Below, piece by piece: positions 37,174 to 46,388 of a stretch of 64,000 bases of DNA. A program made the position numbers and the translations under genes. Within the stretch, counting starts at the first letter, position 1. Each line of letters opens with the position of its first letter. The notes under the pieces are model-generated. The model worked only from the letters and a program-made list of their open reading frames with translations. It was not told the DNA's origin and did no database searches. Source of the stretch: Chitinophaga varians (lineage in GTDB: Bacteria; Bacteroidota; Bacteroidia; Chitinophagales; Chitinophagaceae); the NCBI RefSeq assembly GCF_014529945.1, contig NZ_JACVFB010000001.1, positions 124,001 through 188,000 of the forward strand. The letters are read 5' to 3'.

Positions 37174-38643
37174 ATGCGACTGTCAATTGAGCGGAAACCT
37201 ACCAAGATCTATCCTGATCTGAAAAGGGTGGTTGCCAGGTTTTTTTTCAATGGCGAAGCCAGGGCAAAGTCCATTATACAGCATGTCGCTACCATGACCG
37301 ATGAGGAGGTGGAGGTAACGATAACGCCTATACTGAGAGAGTTCTCCCGGCGTCACCGTAACATCACCCGCATTTTTGAAAAACATGCTGACAGGATCCG
37401 GCACCTCTTTGCGGCGGCCCAGGTCAACTATGATGAGCTCTCCCTGAAAAGAAAACTACTGACAGGTTCGTATTTTACCAATGAATATTCTATTGAATCT
37501 GCTGCCTTTTTTAATCCGTCGATGATTGAAGATGTGGACCAGAGCGGATTGGAAGAAGGAGAAAAAAGAGTGATCCTCAGCTTCCGGGCCGTTGGCGAAG
37601 GACATATCTCGTCCATCGCTTTCCGGAGCGGCATCATCGACCGTAACAACCAGATTTCCCTACAGACAGCCGGTAACTACGTGGACGAAGCGGAAGTGAT
37701 CCGCAATGCCATGTATAAAAAAGATACCTTCTTTCAGAACGCCGTTTCCATCAAACTGCCGGACCCGGTGATGCAGGAAGTGATGAACAGCCTGCCGGAA
37801 GAATTCGAATACATGGCCCTGAAAAAGGTCATCCGTGAAATGCAACAGCGCTATCAGGTCGATCATCTCGTGAAAAAAGCGCTGGAAAGGCTGCTCTGGC
37901 TGGCAGATTCATACTATGAACTGAACTTCTCCCTCGATACCGATATTTCCGACCGGGTGATTTTCCCTTACTCCGACGCCGAAAGCCGTGGGATTGAAGA
38001 TGCTCGTTTCGTGAAATACCAGGAGGAAGATGGCCGTATCATCTATTATGCTACCTACACCGCATTTGACGGGGTGGCTATTCAGCCCAAACTATTGTGT
38101 ACAGATGATTTCTATAACTTCAAAATAATGCCCTTGTACGGAGAGGGGGCCCAGAATAAAAACCTGGCCCTCTTTCCCCGCAAGATCAAAGGTAAATATG
38201 TGATGATATCCCGTATTGATGGTATCAACGGATACATCATGTATTCTGATAAAATCAATATCTGGGAAAACCCGCAAATACTCCAGACGCCCAAATATCC
38301 CTGGGAATTTGTACAGGTGGGCAACTGTGGCTCTCCAATAGAAACACCGGAAGGATGGCTGGTGATCACCCACGGGGTGGGCCCCATGCGTACCTATTGC
38401 GTCGGCGCCAGCCTGCTGGACCTCGACGATCCCGGCACGGAGATCGGTCGCCTGAAGGAACCGCTGCTCATGCCCAACAAAGACGAAAGGGAAGGCTATG
38501 TGCCCAATGTGCTCTATTCCTGCGGCTCCCTTGTACATAATGAAGAACTGATCATCCCTTACGGCCTCTCTGATTACGCATCCGGCTTCGCCACGGTCAA
38601 CCTCGAAAGACTGCTGGCCCAGATCAAGGCAGACGGCGCATAG
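37174..38643 (+). CDS. GH130-family glycoside phosphorylase-like protein
   Basis: 489-aa protein with an unusually long N-terminal helical region (residues 1-~230) and a five-bladed beta-propeller of the GH130 type. Seen motifs are RGIEDARFVKYQEEDG (about residue 272), with the family Glu-Asp, then YYATYTAFDG, GAQNKNLALFPRKI, GNCGSPIETPEGWLVITHG and ILYSCG-like VLYSCGSLVHNEELIIPYG. GH130 members with this length act on beta-mannosides, some as beta-1,2-oligomannan phosphorylases. Substrate here is not known. It follows glgC by 13 nt, and its stop is four nt from that of a convergent GT4, an arrangement that suggests a shared glycan pathway. Confidence 0.85.
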   Translation: MRLSIERKPTKIYPDLKRVVARFFFNGEARAKSIIQHVATMTDEEVEVTITPILREFSRRHRNITRIFEKHADRIRHLFAAAQVNYDELSLKRKLLTGSYFTNEYSIESAAFFNPSMIEDVDQSGLEEGEKRVILSFRAVGEGHISSIAFRSGIIDRNNQISLQTAGNYVDEAEVIRNAMYKKDTFFQNAVSIKLPDPVMQEVMNSLPEEFEYMALKKVIREMQQRYQVDHLVKKALERLLWLADSYYELNFSLDTDISDRVIFPYSDAESRGIEDARFVKYQEEDGRIIYYATYTAFDGVAIQPKLLCTDDFYNFKIMPLYGEGAQNKNLALFPRKIKGKYVMISRIDGINGYIMYSDKINIWENPQILQTPKYPWEFVQVGNCGSPIETPEGWLVITHGVGPMRTYCVGASLLDLDDPGTEIGRLKEPLLMPNKDEREGYVPNVLYSCGSLVHNEELIIPYGLSDYASGFATVNLERLLAQIKADGA

Positions 38644-38647
38644 CCTG

Positions 38648-39649
38648 TCAAAGCGAATGATATACTTTCAGATAGTCTTCCGTCATTCTTTCGGTGGTGA
38701 AATGCTCATGCGCATGCAGATGACAGGCATAGCGGTCTATCTGTCCCAATACTTCCACAGCAGCTACAGCTTCTGCTGTTGTATCGACTAAAAAGCCGGT
38801 GTTCCCGTCCCGTATCAGCTCCGGCATGGAGCCTCTGTTGAACGCAATCACAGGGGTGCCGCACAGCATGGCTTCGGCCACACTCAGTCCGAATGGCTCG
38901 TTAAAATGAATAGGATGTAACAGGGCGCTGGCTTTCCCAAGCAGCTCGCTGCGCGCAGCGCCGCCCACAGGGCCCAGGTAGATGATTTGTTCCTCATCTA
39001 TATAAGGTCTCACCTTTTCTTCAAAATATTCTTTCTGTTGGATGATACCGGCTATCAGCAACTGCCGGTTGGCCTGCAACGCTATCTGTATGGCCTCATA
39101 CGTACCCTTGTCGGGATGGATGCGCCCATAGTACAGCAGGTAATCGTCCGGCACCGGCGTAAACGCGAAGTCGTCTGACCTGACACCATTGTATACTGTG
39201 GCTTTGTATTGCAGGGTAGGATGCCGGTCGGCATTGCTGATGGCCACATAGTGGCCTGTCTGGTTGTAACGCTGGTATACCGGAACGATCTTTTCGGAGG
39301 AAAAACCGTGAATAGTCGTCACCATCGGGGTGCCGATCAGGCGGGAATAGGTGAGCGGGAGAAAGTCGAAATGATTGTGGATGATGTCAAAGTGGTGCGC
39401 CTGTTCCATCAGGTAGCTGATATGCATGCACTCATAGACTTTGGCATCTGCCTGGCGGTCTTCCTCATAGCCTTGCGGGCAAATCCACGCCAGCTTGCCT
39501 TGTGTCAGTGAGTCGCCGGTGGCGAAGAGGGTCACGTCTGCGCCGCGGGCGATCAGGCCTTCTGCGAGGTTGGAGGCCATCTGTTCCCAGGGGCCGTAAT
39601 GCCGGGGTGGTGTCCGCCAGGCCACGGGCGAAAGGATTGCGATCTTCAT
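38648..39649 (-). CDS. Glycosyltransferase family 4
   Basis: 333-aa GT-B glycosyltransferase. The N-terminal entry MKIAILSPVAWRTPPRHYGP and HFDIIHNHFDFLPLTYSRL are visible. The donor domain shows LLYYGRIHPDKGTYEAIQIA and EPFGLSVAEAMLCGTPVIAFNRG with an E-x7-E pair. It is slightly shorter than the EPS-locus GT4s and has no membrane segments. It converges on the GH130 gene with four nt between stops, which suggests an intracellular glycan, with the GT as synthetic and GH130 as degradative partner (inference). The donor sugar is unknown. Confidence 0.88.
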   Translation of the reverse strand: MKIAILSPVAWRTPPRHYGPWEQMASNLAEGLIARGADVTLFATGDSLTQGKLAWICPQGYEEDRQADAKVYECMHISYLMEQAHHFDIIHNHFDFLPLTYSRLIGTPMVTTIHGFSSEKIVPVYQRYNQTGHYVAISNADRHPTLQYKATVYNGVRSDDFAFTPVPDDYLLYYGRIHPDKGTYEAIQIALQANRQLLIAGIIQQKEYFEEKVRPYIDEEQIIYLGPVGGAARSELLGKASALLHPIHFNEPFGLSVAEAMLCGTPVIAFNRGSMPELIRDGNTGFLVDTTAEAVAAVEVLGQIDRYACHLHAHEHFTTERMTEDYLKVYHSL

Positions 39650-39830
39650 AGTATTCCGGTTTCCGATCCTGCATTACGGCAAATTCTAATCCATAATCGT
39701 CCGCCCATCAAATTTCATTAGTAAAAATCCTTAAATCACTTTTTCTTATCTAACTTCGTACATTCAAAAGTTTCGATGTATTGAGATATATCCGTTACTT
39801 TTATTGATCATTTGTAATTCGACACGTAAT

Positions 39831-41417
39831 ATGCTCGAGTATATTCCTTACGGGAAGACAGGCTATTTTAATCAGCTGGTAACAGATTTTTTAGCAGACG
39901 CGCCACAGATCAGACCTTTTTATTCCTACTCGGCTGTTCGTCCGGATTTTACTGCCGCTATAGCCGCACGACAACAGTTTAACACCCCGAGAGCTGCGCT
40001 GGTAGCTGCATTGGAGCAGCAATACCAACACCTGGAACCGGAACAGGCCGTTCAGGATAATATCGCCCGCCTCGCTCATCCTCAGACATTCACGGTGACG
40101 ACCGCCCACCAACCCAATATATTTACCGGCTACCTGTATTTTGTTTATAAGATACTACAGGCAGTCAAACTTTGTCAGGAGCTGCAACAGCAATATCCGC
40201 AGCATCACTTTGTGCCCGTGTATTATATGGGTAGCGAAGATGCCGATCTGGATGAACTGGGCAGCATCTATCTGGAAGGTAAAACTTTGACCTGGGCGGC
40301 AGGCCAGCAGGGTGCTGTCGGTCGCATGCATCCGGATGGGCTGGAGCAGCTGATCGGACAGATAAAAGATACACTCGGGTACGCGCCACATGCAGGAGAA
40401 CTGATCACGTTGTTGCAGAAGGCTTACCTGGAGCACCGCAATATTCAGGATGCCACGCTGTACCTGGTGCATGCCTTGTTCGGGCGTTATGGACTGGTGG
40501 TATTGGTACCCGATAACCCGGCACTGAAAAGCCTGTATATTCCGGTGATAAAGGATGAACTGTTTCATCAGGCATCCCATAATATTGTCAATAATACCCT
40601 GGAACAACTGGGGGCACATTATAAAGTACAGGCCAATCCCAGGGAGATCAACCTGTTCTATTTGCGGGACGGGATGCGTGAACGCATCGTTCAGGAAGGG
40701 GAGCAGTGGAAAGTATTACACACCTCGTTGAAATTTGACGCTGCTGAACTTGAAAAAGAACTGGTGTCGCATCCGGAGCGTTTCAGTCCCAATGTTATTT
40801 TGCGGGGCATGTTCCAGGAAACCATCCTGCCCAATATCGCTTTCATCGGTGGTGGTGGCGAGATCGCCTACTGGCTGGAGCTGAAGGCGTTGTTCGCCCA
40901 CTATGGGGTACCTTATCCGATTCTGCTGTTGCGTAACTCGCTGTTGCTGACGGATGAACTGTCTGCCCAGCGGCTCGACAAACTGGGTATCACTACCGCA
41001 GAATTATTTGCTACTACCGATGATATCGTGAACGCCTATGTGAAAAAGCATACGAATGCGGCACTGGTGCTGAAAGAAGAGTATGCAGCCATTGAAAAGC
41101 TGTACGACAGTCTGGAAGAAAAGGCCCGCAGCATTGACGTGACGCTGGTGGCCAGTGCAGGAGCAGAAAGGAGTCGGGCTTTGAAATCTATCGGTAAACT
41201 GGAACATAAGTTCCTCCGTGCAGAGAAGAAAAAATTCGCCTGGCAGACAGACCAGATCAAACAAGTGAAAAATAAACTCTTCCCGGGCGGGTCGCTGCAG
41301 GAGCGCAAGGAAAACTTCATGCCCTGGTACGCAGCGGAAGGCCCGGCTTTCCTGGACCGCGTACTGGCGGCGCTGACGCCGGTCACGGACCAGTTTACAA
41401 TAGTAAGCCAGGTGTAA
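39831..41417 (+). CDS. bshC: Bacillithiol biosynthesis cysteine-adding enzyme BshC
   Basis: 528-aa putative cysteine ligase for the last step of bacillithiol synthesis, adding Cys to GlcN-malate. ATG 39831 is used; TTG 39804 is also in frame but adds nine residues. Family marks: VTTAHQPNIFTGYLYFVYKI (about residue 90), FVPVYYMGSEDADLDELGSI, LVVLVPDNPALKSLYIPVI, PNVILRGMFQETILPNIAFI and a C-terminal coiled coil with KKFAWQTDQIKQVKNKLFPGG. Presence of BshC suggests that this organism uses bacillithiol as its low-molecular-weight thiol. BshA and BshB are not in the window. The gene ends directly at the left arm of a nested inverted repeat. Confidence 0.94.
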   Translation: MLEYIPYGKTGYFNQLVTDFLADAPQIRPFYSYSAVRPDFTAAIAARQQFNTPRAALVAALEQQYQHLEPEQAVQDNIARLAHPQTFTVTTAHQPNIFTGYLYFVYKILQAVKLCQELQQQYPQHHFVPVYYMGSEDADLDELGSIYLEGKTLTWAAGQQGAVGRMHPDGLEQLIGQIKDTLGYAPHAGELITLLQKAYLEHRNIQDATLYLVHALFGRYGLVVLVPDNPALKSLYIPVIKDELFHQASHNIVNNTLEQLGAHYKVQANPREINLFYLRDGMRERIVQEGEQWKVLHTSLKFDAAELEKELVSHPERFSPNVILRGMFQETILPNIAFIGGGGEIAYWLELKALFAHYGVPYPILLLRNSLLLTDELSAQRLDKLGITTAELFATTDDIVNAYVKKHTNAALVLKEEYAAIEKLYDSLEEKARSIDVTLVASAGAERSRALKSIGKLEHKFLRAEKKKFAWQTDQIKQVKNKLFPGGSLQERKENFMPWYAAEGPAFLDRVLAALTPVTDQFTIVSQV

Positions 41418-41418
41418 C

Positions 41419-41573
41419 ATTTTGGGATTTTTTGATGTACGATTTTGGAAGTTCGGGGGATGATTAAAATAAAAAGATCGAAGCGATTAAGATTGCTTCG
41501 ATCTTTTTATTTATCCTGGTTCGGTTCAATCATTCCCGAAATTCCAAAATCGTACATCAAAAAATCCCAAAAT
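41419..41573. repeat. Nested inverted repeat between convergent bshC and FUSC genes
   Basis: A 32-bp perfect inverted repeat (41419-41450 with 41542-41573), extended imperfectly to about 47 nt per arm, encloses a second, independent terminator hairpin (41469-41510). The left arm begins two bases after the bshC stop, and the right arm meets the stop codon of the minus-strand gene. The whole gap is palindromic. Confidence 0.92.
41469..41510. terminator. Bidirectional intrinsic terminator, bshC / FUSC protein
   Basis: A 16-bp perfect stem (41469-41484 with 41495-41510) with a ten-base loop. The core is AAAAAGATCGAAGC pairing with GCTTCGATCTTTTT, so both strands end in a T run. It serves two convergent genes. 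Confidence 0.92.
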
Positions 41574-43795
41574 CAACTCAGTGCTTTGCCCATATCTTTT
41601 ACCAGTGATAAAATCGCCTGCAGCTGATCGTGTACCTGTTTGGTCTCCAGCATTTCGTCGCGGATGGGGGTGGCGCCTTTGCCTTCGTTGATTTCGAGCT
41701 GACGCAGATGGACCAGATTATGCAGATGTTCATCCAGTGTGTCAAAAGCATGAATGGGTGGTTCCAGTTGCGCCTGGCTGCGGGTGGCAGGATCTATCAT
41801 CAGGTACAGCTGATCAACGTATTGCAGCAGATAGGTGGTGATTTCCTTATACTCCGGCCGGGGGAACTGCACGCCATGATGCATGCTGTAGGCCGCCAGG
41901 GCCGCGATATGAGAGGTAAGGGTATGGTTCAGTACCACAAAGTGGTACACCTGAGATGCATTTTTCTGTTTGCTTTTAGGTTCAGACAACATACGTTGGA
42001 AAGCGGCCATCATATTGGCGGTGCTGACATAGGTGTCTTTACGGGCCAGTTTGAAATCCGTTACGGTATTGGTTTCACTGGCGTATACCCGTAATACCAT
42101 TTCAAAATATTTCCGGTTGGAGAGCAGCATTTTCTGCATGTATCCGGGCAAGGTATTGTGTTCCCAGGAAGGCCACAGCAGCATATTGGCGAAGAAGGCA
42201 ATGCCTCCGCCGATGAAGGTGTCGAGTACTCTTTGGGTGGCGTTGTACAGATCTGACGGGTGCAGGAAATGCAGCAGGAAGATGATGAACGGTGTTACAA
42301 AGAAGACGCTGAGCGTATACTGGAAGCTCATGAAGCTGTAGGCGCCGAGGATACAGAGCAGCATGCTGATAAAGATCACCGTATCGTTGTGGGTAATATA
42401 TAACAGCCCCGCGGCGAAGAGGGCGCCCAATACCGTACCAATAAGGCGTTGTATGCTCCGTGAACGCGTGAGGCCGAAGCCTGGTTTGAGGATCACGACG
42501 ATGGTCAGCAATATCCAATATACCCTGTCGAGGTGCAGGGCCTGGCCCAGTAGGTAACCTGTAACAGTGGCGAGGCTCACACGGATGGCATGCCGGAAAA
42601 TATGGGATTTGAAAGTGAGGTTGTCACGGAATGTTTCCAGATCGTATTTCTGACGGGTCGTGAATTTGGACAGCTCCAGTTTCGGATCGATGGTCTCATC
42701 TTTCAGGCGCTCCAGGCGGGTAAGGCGGTGCAGGTTGTAAATACGCTGGGCCATATCCTGAAGGTTTTGCAGGATATTGGTCAGTGGGATGGTCCGGGTC
42801 CTTTCCGCCAGTGTGGGCAGTTTCAGGGTGATGTCTGCAATCGCCTTTTTCACTTTTTCCATCTCATATTTGAGATTGGTCTTAGGCAGGGAGCGTTGTC
42901 CGGCTGCAACAGCCAGCCCGATATTTTCCAGTTCTTCCACAAATTCGGTGATCAGCGCATGGAATTTTTGCAGGATATCGTCCTGTTTGAAGTCGCGCTG
43001 CAGGGCGTTGTAATCCGTCTGCGAGGCCATGATCTGCTCCTGTAAGTCTACCATGTCCAGGAAGATCAGCACCATGCTTTTGTTGATACTGGTAGTACCC
43101 TGTTGGGCGGAACGTCTTTTCAATAAGAGTTCGCGTACATTCTCCTGTTTTTCGTTGACGATGACCTGTTGCGCCAGCACGGCTTTATAGTTGGCAGCCA
43201 CATCTACGCCGGGAGTATAGAAGTTGGAGCGGAGCTCGAGATAACGGGCGGTTTGTTGAATGCAGTCACCCAATGCCTGCTGTACGTTCAGGTAAGGGCG
43301 TATCTGCCACAGTATCAGCGCCAGCAAGGCGTACCAGATGCTCCCCAGTAGTACCATGGCCGCGTATATCAGTGCCATGCCGGGTGTCAGGTTGGTTTCT
43401 CCCAGAATGGACACCAGGATAAGCAGACAGCCGGTACCAATGTTGCCGCCGCGGTTGCCGTATACGAGCATCATGGCGAAGACAAAACAGCAGGCTACTA
43501 TCCAGAAGGCCATCAGTGTTGGATAGGGGAGCAGCAGCCCGGTGCCGATGGCGGTCAGGAAAATGAGGCCGGTGCTGATGATAAGGCCATTGCGTTTGTG
43601 CACAATGGTGCCGGGCACATCGCTCAAAGCGGTGCACAAGGCCCCCATCGACATAGCAATGCCCAGCCCCAGCTGGCCGATGGCGGCAAAAATCAGGGAA
43701 GGGACCACCACACTGATGGTGGTGCGCATGCCGTTGCTAAAATGATAACTGTAAAGGAAACTCTTAATATCGTTGATTCGCTGTTCTATACGCAA
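41573..43795 (-). CDS. FUSC-family (YccS-like) inner-membrane protein
   Basis: About 740 aa with two sets of membrane helices, residues ~20-170 and ~400-540, each followed by a cytoplasmic helical domain. This is the duplicated architecture of FUSC/YccS/AaeB-type proteins, linked to export of aromatic acids or related compounds. Motifs include GIAMSMGALCTALSDVPGTI and SRSIQRLIGTVLGALFAAGL. The start is uncertain. The frame runs to 43864, but those first residues are encoded by the intergenic repeat, so TTG 43795 (MRIEQRINDIKSF) is preferred. ATG 43729 would remove part of the first helix region. The stop codon TGA lies next to the inverted-repeat arm. Confidence 0.85.
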   Translation of the reverse strand: MRIEQRINDIKSFLYSYHFSNGMRTTISVVVPSLIFAAIGQLGLGIAMSMGALCTALSDVPGTIVHKRNGLIISTGLIFLTAIGTGLLLPYPTLMAFWIVACCFVFAMMLVYGNRGGNIGTGCLLILVSILGETNLTPGMALIYAAMVLLGSIWYALLALILWQIRPYLNVQQALGDCIQQTARYLELRSNFYTPGVDVAANYKAVLAQQVIVNEKQENVRELLLKRRSAQQGTTSINKSMVLIFLDMVDLQEQIMASQTDYNALQRDFKQDDILQKFHALITEFVEELENIGLAVAAGQRSLPKTNLKYEMEKVKKAIADITLKLPTLAERTRTIPLTNILQNLQDMAQRIYNLHRLTRLERLKDETIDPKLELSKFTTRQKYDLETFRDNLTFKSHIFRHAIRVSLATVTGYLLGQALHLDRVYWILLTIVVILKPGFGLTRSRSIQRLIGTVLGALFAAGLLYITHNDTVIFISMLLCILGAYSFMSFQYTLSVFFVTPFIIFLLHFLHPSDLYNATQRVLDTFIGGGIAFFANMLLWPSWEHNTLPGYMQKMLLSNRKYFEMVLRVYASETNTVTDFKLARKDTYVSTANMMAAFQRMLSEPKSKQKNASQVYHFVVLNHTLTSHIAALAAYSMHHGVQFPRPEYKEITTYLLQYVDQLYLMIDPATRSQAQLEPPIHAFDTLDEHLHNLVHLRQLEINEGKGATPIRDEMLETKQVHDQLQAILSLVKDMGKALS

Positions 43796-43829
43796 ACGTA
43801 AATCGGTTTTTGGAACACAAAGATATGGG

Positions 43830-43989
43830 GTTCTCGCAAAGGCGCAAAGCAGCAAAGGGCGCAAAGGATTAAATAGGAATAATAAGAAAACAAAGGAGTG
43901 AAGATCTGATATTGATTTTCGCTCCTTTGCTTTCTCTGCCCGCTTATATCATCTTTGCGTCCTTTGCTGCTTTGCGCCTTTGCGAGAAC
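43830..43989. repeat. Inverted repeat of the CGCAAAGGCGCAAAGCAGCAAAG family (copy B)
   Basis: Arms 43830-43866 and 43953-43989 are 37-nt inverted copies with one mismatch, with TTCTCGCAAAGGCGCAAAGC at the outer end. They separate two minus-strand genes, and the right arm meets the stop codon of the outer-membrane protein gene. The arms are also similar to those at 19345-19491. The spacer is AT-rich without a gene. Confidence 0.9.
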
Positions 43990-46388
43990 TACAGGCCACC
44001 TGTATCTACCACGCTTTTATTGCGTGTAGCGCTGGTCGTTAGTTTGCCAAAGCGCCAGCTGACGGATATGGCATAAGAATTTGCCGGAAAATAGGAGGTA
44101 GCTACGCGGTGAAATGCGGGGTCCCGTGTTTCCATAATGGCTGGTCGCTGGCTACGGAAAGGCTGGTCGGCGGTCATGCTGACAGATAATTTCCGGTCGA
44201 AGAAATCCTTGCGCAGGGTACAGCCGTAACCGATGTTGGACCCGTTACTGCCTTGTACGCTGGGACTGCCGGTATAGTAATAACCATAGGCATCCGCCCT
44301 GAAATTATGGCCGAAGTTATAGTCTGTGTTGAAATAGACGCTGCCGGAGAACCCGCTGCTGTGGAGGGTATTGCCATTGCTGTAGTCGCTGTAGTTGCCC
44401 CGTGCGTTGATGCTGACATTCCATTTTTTGGTGAGCGCAAAACGTATGCTGGAGCTGAGGCCCATGCTTTTGGACTTACCGATGTTGTCGTAGGTGGAAG
44501 CAGTAATTCCTTTTACACTGTCCACCAGCAGAATGCTCTGGATGGCATTGTTGATAAAGGTATAATCGATGCCGGTGTTAAAGGTGACCTTCTCCATTAT
44601 TTTGTTAAAATAAAGCCCGAAGCTATTGGCATAGGAGGGTTGGAGGTTCGGGTTACCATAAAGAATGTTGTAGGGATCGTTATCGTTTACATAGGGATTC
44701 AGCATGCTGATGCTTACCCGTTGCAGTCGCCGGCTATAGGAGAATGACAGGTTGGTCATGGGTTTTAGCTGCCACGTAATATTAATAGTAGGAATAGGGC
44801 TAAGATAATTGCTGTTGATTTTAGTGTTGGTGGTGATAAAATCTCCGGTCTGGTTGGTTTGTTCCAGCCGGAAACCTGGCTTGATACTGAGTTTGGTCGC
44901 AATTTTAAAACGATAGGTAATATAAAATGCCAGGACGTCCTGCCTGGTGTTGAAGTTGTTGTCGCGTGCCGGGTTGGGTATCATCTTCCCATCTTTGCGC
45001 ACCTCCTGGGTGCCGATATTTTCATTGTATTGAAAGGTGCCTTTAACGCCTGCTTCCAACTGTTGCTCAGCGGATATCGGGAGGGTATAGTCTGCCTGGG
45101 CGGTTGTGACGCGACTGGAAAAAATGGTGTTATTCCGGTAAAAGCTGTCGGTGCCCGGCGTATAGTGTTGATTGTTTTCGGCACGACCGTCACCGCTGTT
45201 GTTTACGAGATTGAAGGAAATAGACAGCTGGTGGCCCGGTTTTTTGAACGTATGTTGATAATCCAGCCCTACACCGGTGCCATTACCTCTGTTATAATAA
45301 TCACTGCTGCTGATGCCGGTCTGTATCAGTTTCCCGGTGCTGTCACTCCAGTCACTGTTCTGGGGAGTGAGCATGGTGGCCCTGTTGATGCTGCCGTTGC
45401 CGAATACCGTGAGGCTGTTTAACGTATCGATATCGTAGGTTAATTCCAGGCTGCCGAAGTACATTTTACTATCGCGCTTAAACTCGGTGTTTTGTAGTAA
45501 TACTCCCCTGTTGCCGGGGATGAAGCTCTCCCGTCTGACGGTATTGTTGTTACGGCTTTGATCAGTATTGACACCGGCGTAGGCAGTCACGCCGACTTTC
45601 TTTTTACGGGCGCTGATGCTGCCTCCGCCGCTGAACCGGCCGAGTGTGTTGTAATTGGAAAACAAGCTTCCGTTGTAGCCGATAGCCTGTCGCTGGGTGA
45701 TGATATTAATAATGCCACCGATGCCTTCCGCATCATATTTAGCCGAGGGTTCCGTAATGATTTCTATTTTTTTGATGATGCTGGCGGGGTAGGCTTTTAA
45801 TGCTTCCTTGGGGTCTTTGGTAATAAAGGAGGTGGCGCGGCCATTGAGCAGCACCCTGTAGTTGGTCTGGCCTTTCAGCTTAATGGTGCCATCTGCGTCT
45901 ACGGTAACCAATGGTATTTTGCGCATGATGTCTGATGCCGAGCTGTTGTCTTTATCGATATCATTTTCCACGTTGTAGATGATTTTCTCGTCCTGCAGCT
46001 CTATCAGCGGCTTTTTACCGGCGATGGTGACGCCGCTCAGCTGTTGCGTGGTGGTGGAGAGGTACCGGGGGCTGAGACGGTGGGCAGCGTTGGCGGCGTC
46101 TACCCGGATGGTGTCCAGGAGGATGGGTTTGTAGCCCAGCATGGTGATCCCGATCCGGTAAACGCCATAGGCCACGCCGGTAAACCGGAAATCGCCCTTG
46201 TTGTCTGTCAGCGTTTGGGCCACCGTTTTACGGTCGGCTGCCTGCATCAGCACCACCGTGGCAAATTCCACGGGTTTGCGGGAAATACTGTCGGCCACCT
46301 GGCCGGTGATGGAGCCTCCTTGCTGGCGGGCCTGCAGGGTCACAGTAATGCATAACAGGAGCAACAGCCATATGCCTTTTTGCGTCAT
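43989..46388 (-). CDS. Outer-membrane beta-barrel protein with carboxypeptidase-regulatory-like domain (OMP_b-brl_3)
   Basis: 799-aa TonB-receptor-like protein. Signal peptide (MTQKGIWLLLLLCITVTLQA), then a CarboxypepD_reg-like domain at residues ~24-100 (ITGQVADSISRKPVEFATVV, ITMLGYKP). A plug-like region follows (VENDIDKDNSSASDIMRKIP, TNYRVLLNGRATSFI, IITEPSAKYDAEGIGGIINI) and a long C-terminal barrel of PF14905 type. No adjacent SusD-like partner or anti-sigma gene is seen, so the substrate is unknown; iron or peptide uptake, or a structural role, are all possible. A large imperfect hairpin sits just upstream on its leader side (46425-46485). Confidence 0.9.
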   Translation of the reverse strand: MTQKGIWLLLLLCITVTLQARQQGGSITGQVADSISRKPVEFATVVLMQAADRKTVAQTLTDNKGDFRFTGVAYGVYRIGITMLGYKPILLDTIRVDAANAAHRLSPRYLSTTTQQLSGVTIAGKKPLIELQDEKIIYNVENDIDKDNSSASDIMRKIPLVTVDADGTIKLKGQTNYRVLLNGRATSFITKDPKEALKAYPASIIKKIEIITEPSAKYDAEGIGGIINIITQRQAIGYNGSLFSNYNTLGRFSGGGSISARKKKVGVTAYAGVNTDQSRNNNTVRRESFIPGNRGVLLQNTEFKRDSKMYFGSLELTYDIDTLNSLTVFGNGSINRATMLTPQNSDWSDSTGKLIQTGISSSDYYNRGNGTGVGLDYQHTFKKPGHQLSISFNLVNNSGDGRAENNQHYTPGTDSFYRNNTIFSSRVTTAQADYTLPISAEQQLEAGVKGTFQYNENIGTQEVRKDGKMIPNPARDNNFNTRQDVLAFYITYRFKIATKLSIKPGFRLEQTNQTGDFITTNTKINSNYLSPIPTINITWQLKPMTNLSFSYSRRLQRVSISMLNPYVNDNDPYNILYGNPNLQPSYANSFGLYFNKIMEKVTFNTGIDYTFINNAIQSILLVDSVKGITASTYDNIGKSKSMGLSSSIRFALTKKWNVSINARGNYSDYSNGNTLHSSGFSGSVYFNTDYNFGHNFRADAYGYYYTGSPSVQGSNGSNIGYGCTLRKDFFDRKLSVSMTADQPFRSQRPAIMETRDPAFHRVATSYFPANSYAISVSWRFGKLTTSATRNKSVVDTGGL

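Noticed and set aside
43796..43864. N-terminal extension of the FUSC protein
   Set aside because: The extra residues are encoded by the left arm of the intergenic inverted repeat, so the extension is probably not part of the protein.
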